A program made the position numbers and the translations under genes. Shown piece after piece: positions 10,265-20,117 of a stretch of 64,000 bases of DNA; within the stretch, counting starts at the first letter, position 1; every line of letters begins with the position of its first letter. Below the pieces are notes generated by a model. That model was not told the origin of the DNA. It was given only the letters and a program-made list of their open reading frames with translations, and made no database searches. Source of the stretch: Marinobacter sediminum (GTDB lineage Bacteria > Pseudomonadota > Gammaproteobacteria > Pseudomonadales > Oleiphilaceae); NCBI RefSeq assembly GCF_016820575.1, contig NZ_JAEMQH010000001.1, positions 558,001 to 622,000 on the forward strand, in the 5' to 3' direction.

Positions 10265-10822
10265 ATGCTGATCATCCTCGACCGGGACGGGGTCATCAAC
10301 GAGTACGATGGCAACTACATCTGCTGCGCTGACGACTGGCACCCCATTCCCGGCAGCATCGAGGCGGTGGCCCGGCTGTGCAACGCCGGCCACCGTATCG
10401 CCATTGCCACCAACCAGTCCGGCATCGCCCGGGGTTATTACGGCCTCGCGGAACTGGATGCCATGCACGGAAAACTGAAGAGCCTGGTAGAGGCCGCCGG
10501 TGGCTGCATCGATATCATCGCCTACTGTCCCCACCATCCGGACGATCACTGTCACTGCCGGAAACCCTTAACCGGCCTGCTGGAGCAGATCCAGAGTCAT
10601 TACCACCTGGACTCGCTGGACGGGGCCATCATGGTGGGGGACAGCCGTAAGGACCTGGAAGCGGGCGTCGCCGGGCACTGCCAGCCGGTGCTGGTACGCA
10701 CCGGCAATGGCCAAGACACCGAGCGCCATCTGGACGCTCGACCGATCCCTGGAACCGAGGTCGCCGTCTACGATAATCTCAGCAACTTTACGGATGCGCT
10801 TTTGTCCGCCGAGGGCTGGTAA
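10265..10822 (+). CDS. gmhB: D-glycero-beta-D-manno-heptose-1,7-bisphosphate 7-phosphatase
   Basis: A 185-residue HAD phosphatase of the lipopolysaccharide heptose pathway. The HAD nucleophile motif is LDRDGVIN with Asp6 and Asp8; the zinc-binding loop typical of GmhB is [14 protein letters not shown] (about 89-102); motif IV is [11 protein letters not shown]. It lies 30 bases after glyS, as in Pseudomonas. It is followed directly by a tRNA gene, where synteny with the Pseudomonas origin region stops. Confidence 0.92.
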   Translation: MLIILDRDGVINEYDGNYICCADDWHPIPGSIEAVARLCNAGHRIAIATNQSGIARGYYGLAELDAMHGKLKSLVEAAGGCIDIIAYCPHHPDDHCHCRKPLTGLLEQIQSHYHLDSLDGAIMVGDSRKDLEAGVAGHCQPVLVRTGNGQDTERHLDARPIPGTEVAVYDNLSNFTDALLSAEGW

Positions 10823-10857
10823 AACCAAAGTGAATCCGTATAATACCGGCCGTTGAT

Positions 10858-10934
<77 letters not shown>

Positions 10935-10960
10935 CTTTCCCGCTTTGACTTCCTTCTGTA

Positions 10961-11314
10961 TCAAAACTGCCTGCTTAGCTGCAAACCTGCTGTCCATGGC
11001 ACCACGTCATACTCGCTTTTGAACGAAGTCTGCCCCTGCGCAGGGTCCGTCGCCGTATAGTCGCTGAAAATATCGCCCTCATAAAAACTCGTGCGACAAA
11101 CATGTCCACCGGCCAGTCGCCTGCCACGTCGCCAAACCGTGTATGAACCGACAGGTCGGCAGGCGCCCTTGCCATGCCCTGGGTCTGGAGGGAATCGCTT
11201 GAAAGAATGACCAGTACTTCATCGACGCCGCCTTTGTGGCCGTCTGCCTGAGCACCAAACGATGCAACGGCGATCAGTGCCGCCATGGTCAAGGTTTTTG
11301 AGTGATTTGATCAT
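10961..11314 (-). pseudogene. Frameshifted small exported protein (117-codon remnant)
   Basis: Read from ATG 11314 to TGA 10961 the length is exactly 118 codons, but the open frame changes twice. Dropping one A from the A5 run (11295-11299 on the plus strand as T5) joins MIKSLKTL to TMAALIAVASFGAQA, a textbook signal peptide. Adding one T to the T5 run (11083-11087) joins PVDMFVARVF to YEGDIFSDYTATDP and runs to a C-terminal QLSRQF. The segment VDEVLVILSSDSLQTQGMA faintly resembles periplasmic DsrE-like proteins; the rest is unrecognised. Either a decayed gene or two homopolymer sequencing errors. Confidence 0.5.
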
Positions 11315-11641
11315 GATTGAAACTTCTTTTAGTCGATCGAAAAACGTCAGCTTCACAATAGCCGGCCGGGCTGGACCATGGTAGGAGGCGAAACAGCTGC
11401 CAACACTTTACTGGCACGGGATGCTGAGAGGTCATGAATGGATGGCCAAGCCAGCACGGCGGTCTGGCGCTCACTGATACCAGCCAATGGGGGAACCCTC
11501 TGTTCCGGCATTGCTGTACGCGGACGTTCGCGACCTACTTAAATCTTGTTCAAAACAAATCGCAACAAATCGTGGAAACGTTCAGGAATGAATGTATTCT
11601 GATGAGAAAACGCTGTCTCCGCTAACTTCCAGGAATTTGCG
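11315..11641. other. Intergenic region before the chemoreceptor gene
   Basis: About 330 bases without a credible gene; the small plus-strand ORF at 11434-11625 has no recognisable features. The stretch upstream of the chemoreceptor is A+T-rich compared with the housekeeping genes. I saw no clear sigma-28 flagellar promoter, which would be expected for many chemoreceptors. Confidence 0.4.
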
Positions 11642-13195
11642 ATGCGCAAAAACTTGCCCGTTACCGATATTGAAAGAACCTTCCATAAAACCCAGAAACT
11701 CATTTCTTCAACCGACCTGAAAGGCAAGATCCAACATTGCAACCAGGCTTTCGTGGATGTTAGCGGCTTCAGCCGCGAAGAGCTGATTGGCCAGCCTCAC
11801 AATATTGTTCGCCATCCGGACATGCCTCCCGAGGCCTATGAAAACATGTGGTCCTGCCTGAAGGCCGGAAAACCCTGGATGGGTCTGGTCAAGAATCGGT
11901 GTAAGAACGGTGATTTCTACTGGGTCAGCGCCTATGTCACACCGGTCACCGAAAATGGCCACATTGTTGGTTACGAATCCGTCCGATCCTGTCCGGAGCG
12001 GAAAGACGTAGCGCGGGCCGAAAAGCTGTACCGATCAATCCGCGCGGGAAAATCGTCCACCCCACTCTGGCATCGCGTTCACCCGGCCAGCCTTTTCCTC
12101 GGTGCTGTGTTCATCGCCTCAGCCGTGCTTTTTCTGACGAATCACCAGTACCTGTCTGAGCTGGCACTTGCCACCGGTGTTGTGGTGTATGCCGTCTGGA
12201 TGCATTTCTCCAAGAAGCGACTGATGCACTCAGTGATGCAGCTACTGGGGAACAGTTTCAGCGATGATCTTGCCGCCCGGAGTTACACCGATGACGACTC
12301 GGAGCTTGGACGCATCAAGGTCGCCGTGATGGCCCTGCAGTCCCACCTGGATGCGGTACTGACCAGAATGGAAGACGCCGCGGGGCAGGTGAAATCCTCC
12401 GCAGTCAAAGGGTTGGAGATCGCCTACGAAGCCCAGGAAACACTCCATAACCAACAGTCAGAGACCGAACAGGTGGCTGCGGCAGTTCATGAAATGTCCC
12501 AGACCATCGCCGATGTGTCTGCCAACGTTCAGTCAACGGCAGACAAAGCCGGAGGCGCCCGCGAGTTTGCTCAACAAGGATCAGCCGTCGTAGCTGGCAC
12601 CCGCAAGGCCATCGAGAATCTCAAAAAAACAGTTCATGACATCAGCGCCTCCGTCGGCCAGCTGTCCACCCAAACCCACCAGATCGCATCAGCCGCCAAG
12701 ATCATAGAAGACATTGCTGACCAAACCAATCTGTTAGCTCTGAACGCGGCCATTGAGGCGGCCCGTGCCGGAGAACACGGTCGCGGATTCGCAGTGGTGG
12801 CCGACGAAGTTCGCAGCCTTGCACAAAGGACACGAAACTCAACCAGCGACATCCACGGGATTGTCGAAGCTCTGATCAGCCGGTCAGCAGACTCCGTAAC
12901 TATCGCGGATCAGGGCACAGCAGCAGCAGATGCCGGCCTTGATCAAATGCTGGAGGCAGAGCAAACCCTGAATGATATCGCCGACACTGTCAGCAACATC
13001 GCAGAAATGGCGATGCAAATGGCGGCCGCTGTTGAGGAGCAGGCCCAGGTATCGGACCAGATAAACGAGCAAGTGGAGAGAATTTCCTCTTTGGCAACGA
13101 ACAATCTGGCCAAGGGCGAAGAATCCACTCATAGTGTCAGAGCGATGGAGCGCGTTGCGAGCGAACTTCACGAATTGGTTGTGAGGTTCAAATAA
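11642..13195 (+). CDS. PAS-domain methyl-accepting chemotaxis protein (Aer-like)
   Basis: A 517-residue chemoreceptor of the Aer type. The N-terminal PAS domain (about 15-125) has [26 protein letters not shown], the hallmark of Aer-family sensors that bind FAD and follow redox or energy state. A hydrophobic hairpin (about 150-190) anchors it to the inner membrane without a periplasmic domain. The signalling domain carries the conserved tip [20 protein letters not shown] near 362-381. It is preceded by AGGAA. It is followed after 29 bases by a c-di-GMP enzyme, suggesting linked control of taxis and c-di-GMP. Binding of FAD is inferred. Confidence 0.9.
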   Translation: MRKNLPVTDIERTFHKTQKLISSTDLKGKIQHCNQAFVDVSGFSREELIGQPHNIVRHPDMPPEAYENMWSCLKAGKPWMGLVKNRCKNGDFYWVSAYVTPVTENGHIVGYESVRSCPERKDVARAEKLYRSIRAGKSSTPLWHRVHPASLFLGAVFIASAVLFLTNHQYLSELALATGVVVYAVWMHFSKKRLMHSVMQLLGNSFSDDLAARSYTDDDSELGRIKVAVMALQSHLDAVLTRMEDAAGQVKSSAVKGLEIAYEAQETLHNQQSETEQVAAAVHEMSQTIADVSANVQSTADKAGGAREFAQQGSAVVAGTRKAIENLKKTVHDISASVGQLSTQTHQIASAAKIIEDIADQTNLLALNAAIEAARAGEHGRGFAVVADEVRSLAQRTRNSTSDIHGIVEALISRSADSVTIADQGTAAADAGLDQMLEAEQTLNDIADTVSNIAEMAMQMAAAVEEQAQVSDQINEQVERISSLATNNLAKGEESTHSVRAMERVASELHELVVRFK

Positions 13196-13224
13196 TCGCT
13201 GAACCGTCTCCGGAGGTCAGGCCC

Positions 13225-15600
13225 ATGGTAAACCCGAGCATCGAGAAACGCCGGTTAGCTGCGCTTGATCGGTTGGGCATTCTCGATACACCTCCAGAGG
13301 AGCGCTTTGAACGGCTGACCCGGATTGCAAAACACTACTACGGGGTAAAAACCTCGCTTTTCTCAGTTGTAGACGCCGAACGTCAGTGGTTCAAATCCCG
13401 CCAGGGACTGGACGCCTCGGAAACACCCCGCTCAATTGCTTTCTGTGACTATGCCATTCAGCAAGACAAGATACTGTTGGTGGAGGATGCCACCAAAGAT
13501 CCCCGTTTCCGGAAAAATCCCCTGGTTACCGGTAAGCCGCACATCCGGTTCTACGCAGGGATGCCGGTTCGCGAACCCAGCGGTTTCAAGATCGGCACAC
13601 TCTGCATCATTGACGACAAGCCGCGAAAATTCTCCGAGATTGAGCTGGACGTACTACGCAGCCTCACGAGTCTTCTGGAGGATGAACTTGAAAGGGCATT
13701 CCTCACCACGAGTGCCGGCGAATACGTCAAAGTTTCTCACCTCAGCCGTGCCATTCACCGGGCTCAGAACGTTTTTCTGACCAGCGACAACGAACATGCG
13801 GCCTTCGAGTTGATGCTCAGCGACCTGCTGACGCTGACCGGAAGCCAGTTCGGATTCATTGGCGAGGTACATGAGCGTGAAGGCGATACGCCTTTCCTGA
13901 AGATTGGCGCAATCACCAATATTGCCTGGAGCCCGGCAACCCAGGCGCTTTACCAACAGGTTGAGCGCCGGGGCATGATTTTCAATCGCCTCGACAATAT
14001 CCTCGGTCTTCCAATGGCCACTGGCGAAGTGATTGTCTCCAACGAAATCGCCTCAGACCCCCGGCTCAAAGGACTGCCGGAAGGCCATCCCCATATAACT
14101 GCCTATATTGGTATTCCGGTACTCTCCGGCGACCGGCAAATCGGCCTGATAGGACTGGCGAACCGCCTCGGCGGCTATACCGCCAAACTGGCCGAGGAGC
14201 TGGAACCGCTGACCCAGACCTTGGGCAATCTGATCGAGCGGAAACGCCTCTATCAGGAAAAGCGGCAACATCAGAAACATCTCGAGCATGCAGCCAACTA
14301 CGATGAGCTGACGGGCCTGCCGAACCGCCGCCGGATGACCGAACTGTTTGAACAAGAGTTGTTTGAAGCGGACCAGCGCCAAGGTGTGGTATCGGTGTGC
14401 TTTATCGATCTCGATGGCTTCAAGGAAATCAATGACCAACACGGCCATGCCGTCGGTGACGCCGTACTGAAATCGGTTGCCGGTCGGCTTCTTATGAGCG
14501 TCAGGACCCATGATGTGGTTGCGCGCCTTGGCGGCGACGAATTTGTGGCTATCTTAAGGGATGTCGATGATGAGCGAGTCTATTCGAGACTCCTGGAGGC
14601 AATCCGACAGCCCATCAGTTATAAACGCAATGTATTGCATTTGTCTGGCAGCATGGGTGTCACGATATACCCGGGCGATGACTCTGATGCCGATCAATTG
14701 CTTCGTCACGCGGACCAGGCCATGTACGCCGCCAAGGAGGCCGGCAAAAATCATTACGTGCTGTTTGATCTGGATTCTCACTACTCGCGGAAGGAGCGGA
14801 TCAAAGTCCTTGAAAAAATGGACAGCGCTCTTGAGCTTGGGCAGCTGGAACTCTATTACCAACCAAAGATTCAGTTCGGCGACAGGTGTGTGGAGGGCTT
14901 CGAGGCGCTCATCCGCTGGAACCACCCCGACGATGGCCTCCTGAGCCCTGATCATTTCTTGGACCACATCGAATACACCGAGTATGCCCGCAAGGTTGGC
15001 AACTTCGTGCTGGCTGAAGCTATCTCACGCCTGCGGGAGTTTGAAAGCCAACAGCTACCCTACACCCTCAGCGTAAATTTGAGCCCCTCGCACTTTCTGG
15101 GATCGAGTTTCAAGGAGGATCTGGAGGCAGCCCTGTGCGAATGTCCGGACGCCATTCGCTCGCGCCTGATCCTGGAAGTTCTGGAAACGACAGCCCTGGA
15201 CGGTACCGAACGCGTTCTTGAGAATCTCAGCGCCTGCCGTGAACTGGGCGTTGATGTCTCGCTCGACGACTTTGGCACAGGCTACTCGTCACTGGATCTG
15301 TTCCGCCGGCTGTCTGCCCAGGAAATCAAAATCGACCGCTCGTTCGTATTTGATATGCTCGAAAATTCCGATAACGATATGATCGTCAGCGCCATCATAA
15401 GCCTGTCGAAAAGCTTCAAGCGACGCCTCGTGGCTGAAGGAATTGAGTCGGCGGCGGTAGAGGCTAAACTGATCGAACTGGGATGTGATCTTGGCCAAGG
15501 CTTTTTCTACAGCAAACCACTGCCCTTGGAGCAGGCCCTCGAGTGGGCGAATGGTTTTGACTGGGAAAGCCGTGAAAGTAATGATCTTTGGGTAATCTGA
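13225..15600 (+). CDS. GAF-GAF-GGDEF-EAL c-di-GMP enzyme
   Basis: A 791-residue cytoplasmic protein with no membrane segment. Two GAF sensor domains (about 25-165 and 185-340) precede a diguanylate cyclase domain with intact GGDEF (436-440) and an inhibitory RxxD site (RTHD, 427-430). The EAL phosphodiesterase domain keeps E560 of EAL, the DDFGTGYSS loop, the catalytic Lys of EIKIDRSF and Glu of VAEGIES, so it is predicted active. It may both make and break c-di-GMP, with the net output set by the GAF domains, whose ligand is unknown. A strong GGAGG precedes the ATG. It is likely co-transcribed with its neighbours. Confidence 0.93.
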   Translation: MVNPSIEKRRLAALDRLGILDTPPEERFERLTRIAKHYYGVKTSLFSVVDAERQWFKSRQGLDASETPRSIAFCDYAIQQDKILLVEDATKDPRFRKNPLVTGKPHIRFYAGMPVREPSGFKIGTLCIIDDKPRKFSEIELDVLRSLTSLLEDELERAFLTTSAGEYVKVSHLSRAIHRAQNVFLTSDNEHAAFELMLSDLLTLTGSQFGFIGEVHEREGDTPFLKIGAITNIAWSPATQALYQQVERRGMIFNRLDNILGLPMATGEVIVSNEIASDPRLKGLPEGHPHITAYIGIPVLSGDRQIGLIGLANRLGGYTAKLAEELEPLTQTLGNLIERKRLYQEKRQHQKHLEHAANYDELTGLPNRRRMTELFEQELFEADQRQGVVSVCFIDLDGFKEINDQHGHAVGDAVLKSVAGRLLMSVRTHDVVARLGGDEFVAILRDVDDERVYSRLLEAIRQPISYKRNVLHLSGSMGVTIYPGDDSDADQLLRHADQAMYAAKEAGKNHYVLFDLDSHYSRKERIKVLEKMDSALELGQLELYYQPKIQFGDRCVEGFEALIRWNHPDDGLLSPDHFLDHIEYTEYARKVGNFVLAEAISRLREFESQQLPYTLSVNLSPSHFLGSSFKEDLEAALCECPDAIRSRLILEVLETTALDGTERVLENLSACRELGVDVSLDDFGTGYSSLDLFRRLSAQEIKIDRSFVFDMLENSDNDMIVSAIISLSKSFKRRLVAEGIESAAVEAKLIELGCDLGQGFFYSKPLPLEQALEWANGFDWESRESNDLWVI

Positions 15601-15624
15601 GTACCTTGCTCAGATAAGGGGCAT

Positions 15625-16914
15625 ATGGAACTGACTCCGGAAATCCGGCTGAAAGCAATTCTCCAGGGCACCGGTGCCGGCACTTGGGAATGGAACCTTG
15701 ATACTAATGAGGTGGTTTACAACGACCGATGGGCCGACTTACTTGGCTATTCCCTGGAAGAGCTGGAGCCCCTCAGGTTCAAGACCTGGGAGGACCTGTG
15801 TCATCCGAAAGACCTGAAGCAGGCCCAGGAAGCTCTGACTCGCTACCTGAATGGCGAAGCCCCAAAGTTTGAATGCGTGGTCCGTATGCTCCACAAGACC
15901 GGAGATTGGCGTTACATCCACACCCGCGGCACACTGTTAACAGATGAAGATGGTCAGGACACGCGCTGGCTCATGGGAACTCATCTGGATGTAACCCGTG
16001 AAAAGCTGAGCCAGCATCAGATGGAGCAGCTCGCCAAATCTCTACCAGGTATTATCTATACCTTTGTCCTGGAACCGGACGGTCGCTATTACTTTTCCTA
16101 CCTGAGCGAAAAGACCCTGGATTTTTATGGGCTAACCGCCGAAGAATGCTTAACTGAACCAGACAGGATTTTTGACCTGATTCATCCGGATGATATCGCC
16201 AGGGTGCGCGAGAGCATTGCCATCTCTGCCGAGACGCTGAACGAGTGGGTTTGTGAGTATCGTGTTCAGACTAATCACGGGAGCTATTGGCTCAAGGGCG
16301 TATCACGACCCGAGAAAGACCCGGATGGCAGAATCAGCTGGCACGGCATAACGGTCAATATCGACACCCAGAAGCACCTGGAGCTCGAGCTGGAACAACT
16401 CTCGATTACTGATGAGCTGACAGGCCTCTATAACCGTCGGTACATGCTCAGGAAACTGCAAGAATCTGTGGCACAGGGTGAGCGTTATGGGGATACTTTT
16501 TCGCTGATTTCCCTTGATATCGATTTCTTCAAAACCATCAATGACACCTATGGACATCCCACCGGTGATGCAGTGCTGCAAAGATTCGCCAGTATCATCG
16601 AATCCAGGACTCGGAAATCCGATATCGTGGCGCGCACCGGGGGTGAGGAGTTCATCATCTTTATGCCCAATACCGGGCTTTCCGAAGCTGGGCAAGTTGC
16701 GGAATCCCTGCGAATTGTCCTGCAGGCAGAAAGCTTCGTGAGTGATGACGGAAAAAACTTCGGCGTCACTTTCAGTGCCGGTGTGGTTAACTGGTGCGGA
16801 TCAGGGTCAAATATCACATCCGTACGGGATTTACTCTCGGCCTGCGACCAATCAATGTATGCAGCGAAGAGAGCAGGTCGGAACCGAGTAGTGGCCAATG
16901 ACCAGGGAGGATGA
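15625..16914 (+). CDS. PAS-PAS-GGDEF diguanylate cyclase
   Basis: A 429-residue cytoplasmic protein: PAS/PAC fold 1 (about 5-125, with GTGAGTWEWNLDTNEV and the PAC tail GTHLDVTREK), a second PAS (about 135-255) and a GGDEF domain with the active variant GGEEF (339-343). An inhibitory site RKSD lies five residues upstream (330-333), so product feedback is expected. It sits 24 bases behind the GGDEF-EAL gene. The three sensor genes together form a compact signalling cluster. The sensed signal cannot be told from sequence. Confidence 0.92.
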   Translation: MELTPEIRLKAILQGTGAGTWEWNLDTNEVVYNDRWADLLGYSLEELEPLRFKTWEDLCHPKDLKQAQEALTRYLNGEAPKFECVVRMLHKTGDWRYIHTRGTLLTDEDGQDTRWLMGTHLDVTREKLSQHQMEQLAKSLPGIIYTFVLEPDGRYYFSYLSEKTLDFYGLTAEECLTEPDRIFDLIHPDDIARVRESIAISAETLNEWVCEYRVQTNHGSYWLKGVSRPEKDPDGRISWHGITVNIDTQKHLELELEQLSITDELTGLYNRRYMLRKLQESVAQGERYGDTFSLISLDIDFFKTINDTYGHPTGDAVLQRFASIIESRTRKSDIVARTGGEEFIIFMPNTGLSEAGQVAESLRIVLQAESFVSDDGKNFGVTFSAGVVNWCGSGSNITSVRDLLSACDQSMYAAKRAGRNRVVANDQGG

Positions 16915-16974
16915 TCCCGACGCAACAGGCAGCGTATTCACTACGTCCAAAACATTCAGTAATGGAGAGTACAC

Positions 16975-17346
16975 ATGATCGGTTACGTCACCATTGGTGT
17001 CAGCGACATCAACAAGGCCAAGGAGTTCTACACTAAACTGCTGGCAGACATGGATGCCAAGGTCCTGCTGGACATCGGGCGGCTGGCCTTCATTGGCAAG
17101 AACATGAGCACACCCATGCTGGCGGTGTGTGAGCCATTCAACAAGGAACCCAACCACCCAGGCAATGGCAACATGGTTGCGCTGCAGCCTGGCTCCAAAG
17201 AAGCCGTCGATGCCCATTACCGCAAGGCCCTGGAGTTGGGTGCAACCTGCGATGGCGAACCCGGCCAACGAATTCCGAACCAGTTCTACGGTGCCTACGT
17301 GAAAGACCCGGACGGCAACAAGCTGGCGTTTTTCCACTTCGGTTAA
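16975..17346 (+). CDS. VOC-family (glyoxalase-like) protein
   Basis: A 123-residue single-domain vicinal-oxygen-chelate protein. It starts MIGYVTIGVSDINKAKEFY and ends with FYGAYVKDPDGNKLAFFHFG, the typical beta-alpha-beta-beta-beta edges of the fold. Such proteins are usually dimeric metalloenzymes, or antibiotic- or aldehyde-handling proteins; the substrate cannot be named. GGAGAG precedes the ATG. Sixty bases separate it from the upstream cyclase, and it ends at a terminator shared with fruA. Confidence 0.85.
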   Translation: MIGYVTIGVSDINKAKEFYTKLLADMDAKVLLDIGRLAFIGKNMSTPMLAVCEPFNKEPNHPGNGNMVALQPGSKEAVDAHYRKALELGATCDGEPGQRIPNQFYGAYVKDPDGNKLAFFHFG

Positions 17347-17347
17347 T

Positions 17348-17375
17348 AAAAAGGCCCTCACTTGAGGGCCTTTTT
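17348..17375. terminator. Bidirectional terminator between the VOC gene and fruA
   Basis: A 13-bp perfect inverted repeat (AAAAAGGCCCTCA / TGAGGGCCTTTTT) with a two-base loop. The A and T runs on both sides let it work in both directions for these convergent genes. Confidence 0.9.
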
Positions 17376-17391
17376 ATCGTGGCATTGGCGA

Positions 17392-19146
17392 TCAGACGGC
17401 GGGGGCAGCTACTTCCGCCTTGCCACTCTTGAGCAGCGCATAGCCCAGACCAATCACCAGCGATCCCACGGTAATGGCGATCAGGTAGGGCAGGACCACA
17501 CTGACCGCATTGGGAATAGCCAATACGAACAGGCCACCGTGAGGCGCCATCAGTTTCACGGCAAACAGCATCGACAGGGCACCAGTGATGGCCCCGCCCA
17601 ACATGCAGACCGGAATTACCCGCAGCGGATCCTTGGCCATGAACGGAATAGCGCCTTCGGAGATGAAACACAGCCCCAGCACAAAGGACGCGCGGCCAGC
17701 CTGACGCTCCGCCTCGGCGAACTTGCGGCGGGCCACAAACGACGCCACGCCCATGCCAATGGCCGGCACCATCCCGGCGGCCATAATTGCTGCCATCGGC
17801 GCGGAACCGCCACTGCCTTCCGACAGCAAGCCGACGCCAAAGGTGTAGGCCGCCTTGTTCACCGGGCCACCCAGGTCGAAACACATCATCGCACCCAGGA
17901 CACCGCCCAGCAGAATGGCGTTGGTGGTGCCCATGCTTTCCAGGAAGCCGGTCAGTGCATCCATGATCGCCGCCATGGGTTCGCCCAGCACATAGATCAT
18001 GCCAAGCCCGGTCACCAGGCTGGCGAGCAAGGGAATGATCAGGATCGGTTTCAGTGATTCGATACTCTCGGGCAACGGAAGTTTCCGGCTGATAAAGCGG
18101 GCCACATAGCCGGCCAGGAAGCCGGCGACGATACCGCCAAGAAACCCGGCCCCCAGTTCACCGGCCAGATAACCGCCGATCATACCCGGAGCCAGGCCCG
18201 GCCGATCGGCGATGGACCAGGCAATGTAGCCGGCCAGTAGCGGAATCATCAGCTTGAAGGCCGTACCGCCGCCAATTTGCATCAACGCCGCCGGCAGGGT
18301 GCCCTGTTCCTGAAACGCTTCGATCCCGAACACAAACGACAGCGCAATCAGCAGGCCACCGGCCACCACCATCGGCAGCATGAACGAAACCCCGGTGAGC
18401 AGGTGCTTATAGGGTCCACGGGATTCGCCACCGGCTGGTGAGCTGGCCTGTGGCTTCCCGGCATCCAGTACCTGAGCCTCGGCCAGGGCGGCCTGTACCG
18501 TGTCGGCCGGTGTTTTCAGCGCCGCGCCGGTGGAGGTCCGCCAGACCCGCTTGCCAGAGAAGCGCTCGGGATTCACTTCAATATCGCAGGCCAAAATGAC
18601 CACATCCGCAGCGGCAATCTCGGCCTCGGTCAGCGGATCCTGAGCGCCCACCGAGCCCTGGGTTTCAACCCGGATTCGGTGTCCGGCTGCCTCGGCCGCC
18701 GCGGTCAAGGCTTCTGCCGCCATGAAGGTATGGGCGACACCGGTCGGGCAGGCGGTCACAGCGACAATCTGTCGGGCTGCGGTGTCAGCCGCCACTACTG
18801 ACGCCTCGGCAACCTCTTGCGTCTCGCTGGGCACCCAGGGCCGGGCCTGTTTTAGGGCAGTCTCCAGAACCGCCGCTGGCGCCGCCAGTGCTTCGGTCAC
18901 TGGCAGTTGGTACACGGCCTTGCCGGCGTAGGCATCAAGCGCCACCGGGGTGCCCAGGGCCGCGATCACCAGGTCAGCGGCGGCAATGTCGGCCTCGCCG
19001 ATGGCTGCCGGATGCTGGCCGTCTCGGCCACGCATATCCGTGGTCACCTTCCAACCCCGCTCCAGGGCAACCCGTTCAAGCGCCCGGGCGGCGAGGAAAC
19101 TGGTGGCAATACCCTGGGGACAGGAACTCACAATAATCAGGTTCAT
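17392..19146 (-). CDS. fruA: PTS fructose transporter subunit IIBC
   Basis: A 584-residue inner-membrane fructose permease that passes phosphate to incoming fructose, giving fructose 1-phosphate. A duplicated IIB' domain (1-100, CPQGIATS at Cys9) is followed by the active IIB domain with phospho-Cys133 (CPTGVAHT). The ~330-residue IIC membrane domain has many hydrophobic helices (SFMLPMVVAGGLLIALSFVFG onwards). Its start overlaps the fruK stop by four bases, so it is the last gene of fruB-fruK-fruA. Confidence 0.96.
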   Translation of the reverse strand: MNLIIVSSCPQGIATSFLAARALERVALERGWKVTTDMRGRDGQHPAAIGEADIAAADLVIAALGTPVALDAYAGKAVYQLPVTEALAAPAAVLETALKQARPWVPSETQEVAEASVVAADTAARQIVAVTACPTGVAHTFMAAEALTAAAEAAGHRIRVETQGSVGAQDPLTEAEIAAADVVILACDIEVNPERFSGKRVWRTSTGAALKTPADTVQAALAEAQVLDAGKPQASSPAGGESRGPYKHLLTGVSFMLPMVVAGGLLIALSFVFGIEAFQEQGTLPAALMQIGGGTAFKLMIPLLAGYIAWSIADRPGLAPGMIGGYLAGELGAGFLGGIVAGFLAGYVARFISRKLPLPESIESLKPILIIPLLASLVTGLGMIYVLGEPMAAIMDALTGFLESMGTTNAILLGGVLGAMMCFDLGGPVNKAAYTFGVGLLSEGSGGSAPMAAIMAAGMVPAIGMGVASFVARRKFAEAERQAGRASFVLGLCFISEGAIPFMAKDPLRVIPVCMLGGAITGALSMLFAVKLMAPHGGLFVLAIPNAVSVVLPYLIAITVGSLVIGLGYALLKSGKAEVAAPAV

Positions 19147-20117
19147 AACGGCACCTCCCCATTGTTGTTATCCCCAGGCCAGGGGGTAACCCGGGTTTGT
19201 TCGACAAGTGAATGAAAATCCGACGCGGCCGGATTGCCGACCCCGGCATGGCGCACACATTCGGCGGACAGGGCGGTGGCAAACCGTAACTTGGCCACCG
19301 GCGGTTCGTAGTGGTCGGTATTTAACAAGCCGTGCAGCAGGCCAGCCAGCAGGGTATCGCCGGCGCAAACCGTACTGCGCGCGGACACCGGCGGGGGCTC
19401 GGACTGGAAGCTGCCATCGGGGCCGAACCAGAGCACACCGTCAGCGCCCAGGGACACCACGACATGAGCCAGGCCCTGGGCCTGCAATGCGGTGGCTACG
19501 TCAGCCACCTGCTGACGGGACACCAGCGGACCCCCGGCCCAGGCCGACAGTTCCTCAATATTCGGCTTGATGCCGAATGGCCCCGCTTGCAGACCGCAGG
19601 TGAGGGCGTCACCACTGGTATCCAGCCACACCGGTTTATCCACAGCCCTAACCATAGTCACCAGATCGGCGACCGCAGCCGCGGGCAAACTCGCCGGCAG
19701 GCTGCCACCGATCACGATGGCATCATGCTCGGCTACCAAGGGTGTGAGTTGATCCAGCAGACGACTCAAGGCGTCGCTGGCAGCCTCGAAACCCGCGCTG
19801 TTGATGTCGGTGATCCGGCCGTCCTGTTCCGCCAGCTTGATGTTGACCCGGTTGCGCCCGGGTACCCGCACGAAACGGTCGGTAAGGCCTTCATCGGCAA
19901 ACAGCCGCTCGAACGGTGCCGCATTAGCCTCGCCCAGCAGACCGGACACGGTCACCTGATGGCCAAGGCCAGCAAGCACCCGGGCCACGTTGATGCCCTT
20001 GCCCGCCGGCTCCAGCCGGGTAGCGGTGGTGCGATTGACCTGGCCGGGCTCAAGCGCATCCAGCTCGGCATTGAGATCCAGTGCCGGGTTCAGGGTAATG
20101 GTCAAAATGCGTGCCAT
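19143..20117 (-). CDS. fruK: 1-phosphofructokinase
   Basis: A 324-residue PfkB-family kinase that converts fructose 1-phosphate to fructose 1,6-bisphosphate. It opens with ILTITLNPALDLNAEL, has GKGINVARVLAGLG near 37-50 and the PfkB signature around the catalytic Asp (STVCAGDTLLAGLLHGLL, about 245-262). It is coupled on both sides: one base overlaps fruB (TGATG) and four overlap fruA. A perfect DnaA box (19636-19644) lies inside the gene, probably by chance or as one of several near the origin. Confidence 0.96.
   Translation of the reverse strand: MARILTITLNPALDLNAELDALEPGQVNRTTATRLEPAGKGINVARVLAGLGHQVTVSGLLGEANAAPFERLFADEGLTDRFVRVPGRNRVNIKLAEQDGRITDINSAGFEAASDALSRLLDQLTPLVAEHDAIVIGGSLPASLPAAAVADLVTMVRAVDKPVWLDTSGDALTCGLQAGPFGIKPNIEELSAWAGGPLVSRQQVADVATALQAQGLAHVVVSLGADGVLWFGPDGSFQSEPPPVSARSTVCAGDTLLAGLLHGLLNTDHYEPPVAKLRFATALSAECVRHAGVGNPAASDFHSLVEQTRVTPWPGDNNNGEVPL

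Noticed and set aside
11434..11625. 63-residue open frame before the chemoreceptor gene
   Set aside because: No ribosome site, no recognisable sequence and odd composition.
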